Part shown: positions 63,603-64,000 of the stretch, one piece after another
Layout of the letters: each line of letters starts with the position of its first letter
How positions within the stretch are numbered: the first letter of the stretch is position 1
From: Phocaeicola_A sp045647865
GTDB taxonomy: Bacteria; Bacteroidota; Bacteroidia; Bacteroidales; Bacteroidaceae
NCBI GenBank assembly: GCA_045647865.1
Contig: JAZRMW010000027.1
Coordinates: 62,001-126,000 of the forward strand
Direction of reading: 5' to 3'
Length of the DNA stretch: 64,000 nucleotides
Position numbers and translations under genes: made by a program
The notes under the pieces: generated by a model
Seen by the model: the letters and a program-made list of their open reading frames with translations, nothing else
Told to the model about the DNA's origin: nothing
The model's database searches: none

Positions 63603-64000
63603 ATGAAGAACAACAAATGCTTTTTAGGTATATGCCTCATGGCTTTGCTTGCAGTTCAAGGATGGGCACAGATGAAGTTCTCGTTTACGGGAGTAGAGGT
63701 CAAGGAAACGGTGTTGCCCGATGGGACTGTCCTCATGCAGTTCCCTTTCGGAACAGACCTGAACGGGTTGGCTGGCTTGGGCATGAAGGTTACTGTGGGA
63801 GAGAGTGTCGTGGCTCTTGATGCCATCACTCCCAATCCAGCAACGACCTTTGTCACCGAAGGTGAGATTGAAACCTTTATTTACGAGAATAAGGCCTACT
63901 CTTTCCGTTTTACGAAAGGTGGATATGCAAGTTATCTCTTTGCTTATTTCAATGGCAATGCCCAGTCGCAAGAGCAGATTTGTTTTGCACTGAGTGATGA
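63603..64000 (+). CDS. Secreted protein sharing the phosphoesterase N-terminal domain (3' end outside window)
   Basis: The frame opens with MKNNKCFLGICLMALLAVQGWAQ (signal peptide) and stays open to the window end (132 codons). Residues 24-105 match residues 24-102 of the phosphoesterase at 57236: LPDGTVLMQFPFGTDLNG against MSDGSCLIQLPAGTNLNG, then TPNPATTFVTEGEIETFIYENKAYSFRF against a nearly identical stretch. After the shared domain the sequence departs (TKGGYASYLFAYFNGNAQSQEQICFALSD), so the enzyme part may differ. No promoter is visible between the preceding terminator and the ATG. Confidence 0.85.
   Translation, partial: MKNNKCFLGICLMALLAVQGWAQMKFSFTGVEVKETVLPDGTVLMQFPFGTDLNGLAGLGMKVTVGESVVALDAITPNPATTFVTEGEIETFIYENKAYSFRFTKGGYASYLFAYFNGNAQSQEQICFALSD

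Overview
The window is a chromosomal segment of a Bacteroidales bacterium, probably Bacteroidaceae or Prevotellaceae. The evidence is a Reg_prop/Y_Y_Y sensor, promoters of the -33 TTTG / -7 TAnnTTTG type used by the Bacteroidetes primary sigma factor, DUF5723 and DUF4924 family proteins, a large one-chain PurL, and secreted proteins with Prevotella-like C-terminal tails. I saw no tRNA, rRNA, insertion sequence, phage gene or CRISPR array.

Layout. 1-2508 (-): a partial propeller sensor whose kinase H-box has Gln in place of His. 2633-6334 (-): purL. 6543-21128 (-): a GC-richer efflux cluster (LolD-type ATPase, four double FtsX permeases, TolC, HlyD) interrupted by a small antitoxin-like gene that has its own promoter and terminator; almost every spacer carries a different repeat or palindrome. 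21336-22936 (+): a response regulator and kinase, divergent from that cluster. 23060-38743 (-): a seven-gene cluster mixing RND and ABC transport: ATPase, ABC-2 permease with a large peptidase-like extracytoplasmic part, TolC, lipoprotein HlyD, RND pump, a 1563-residue RND pump fused to an ABC ATPase, and a second ABC-2 permease. 39461-44330 (-): a third export operon (TolC, HlyD, two ABC-2 permeases) with no ATPase of its own. 44608-56634 (+): housekeeping and envelope genes (gdhA, two conserved proteins, a giant lipoprotein with an outer-membrane barrel partner, LysE exporter, DUF4924, rfbD, prfC). 57236-64000 (+): a secreted-protein locus with a metallophosphoesterase, a 1557-residue surface protein, a 48-residue peptide, and a second protein (cut by the window edge) sharing the N-terminal domain of the phosphoesterase.

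How it fits together. About 38 kb is an efflux island with three TolC-type channels, three periplasmic adaptors, four FtsX permeases, two RND pumps, four ABC-2-type permeases and three ABC ATPase domains. The two-component system lies between two of these modules. The most unusual object is the RND-ABC fusion: its ATPase domain seems to be split after the first beta-strand by a membrane segment, and its ATPase half is a close relative of the free ATPase that heads the same operon. The second unusual pattern is a set of intergenic arrays built on a 22-bp period, two of which are rows of small palindromes with a 4-bp centre.
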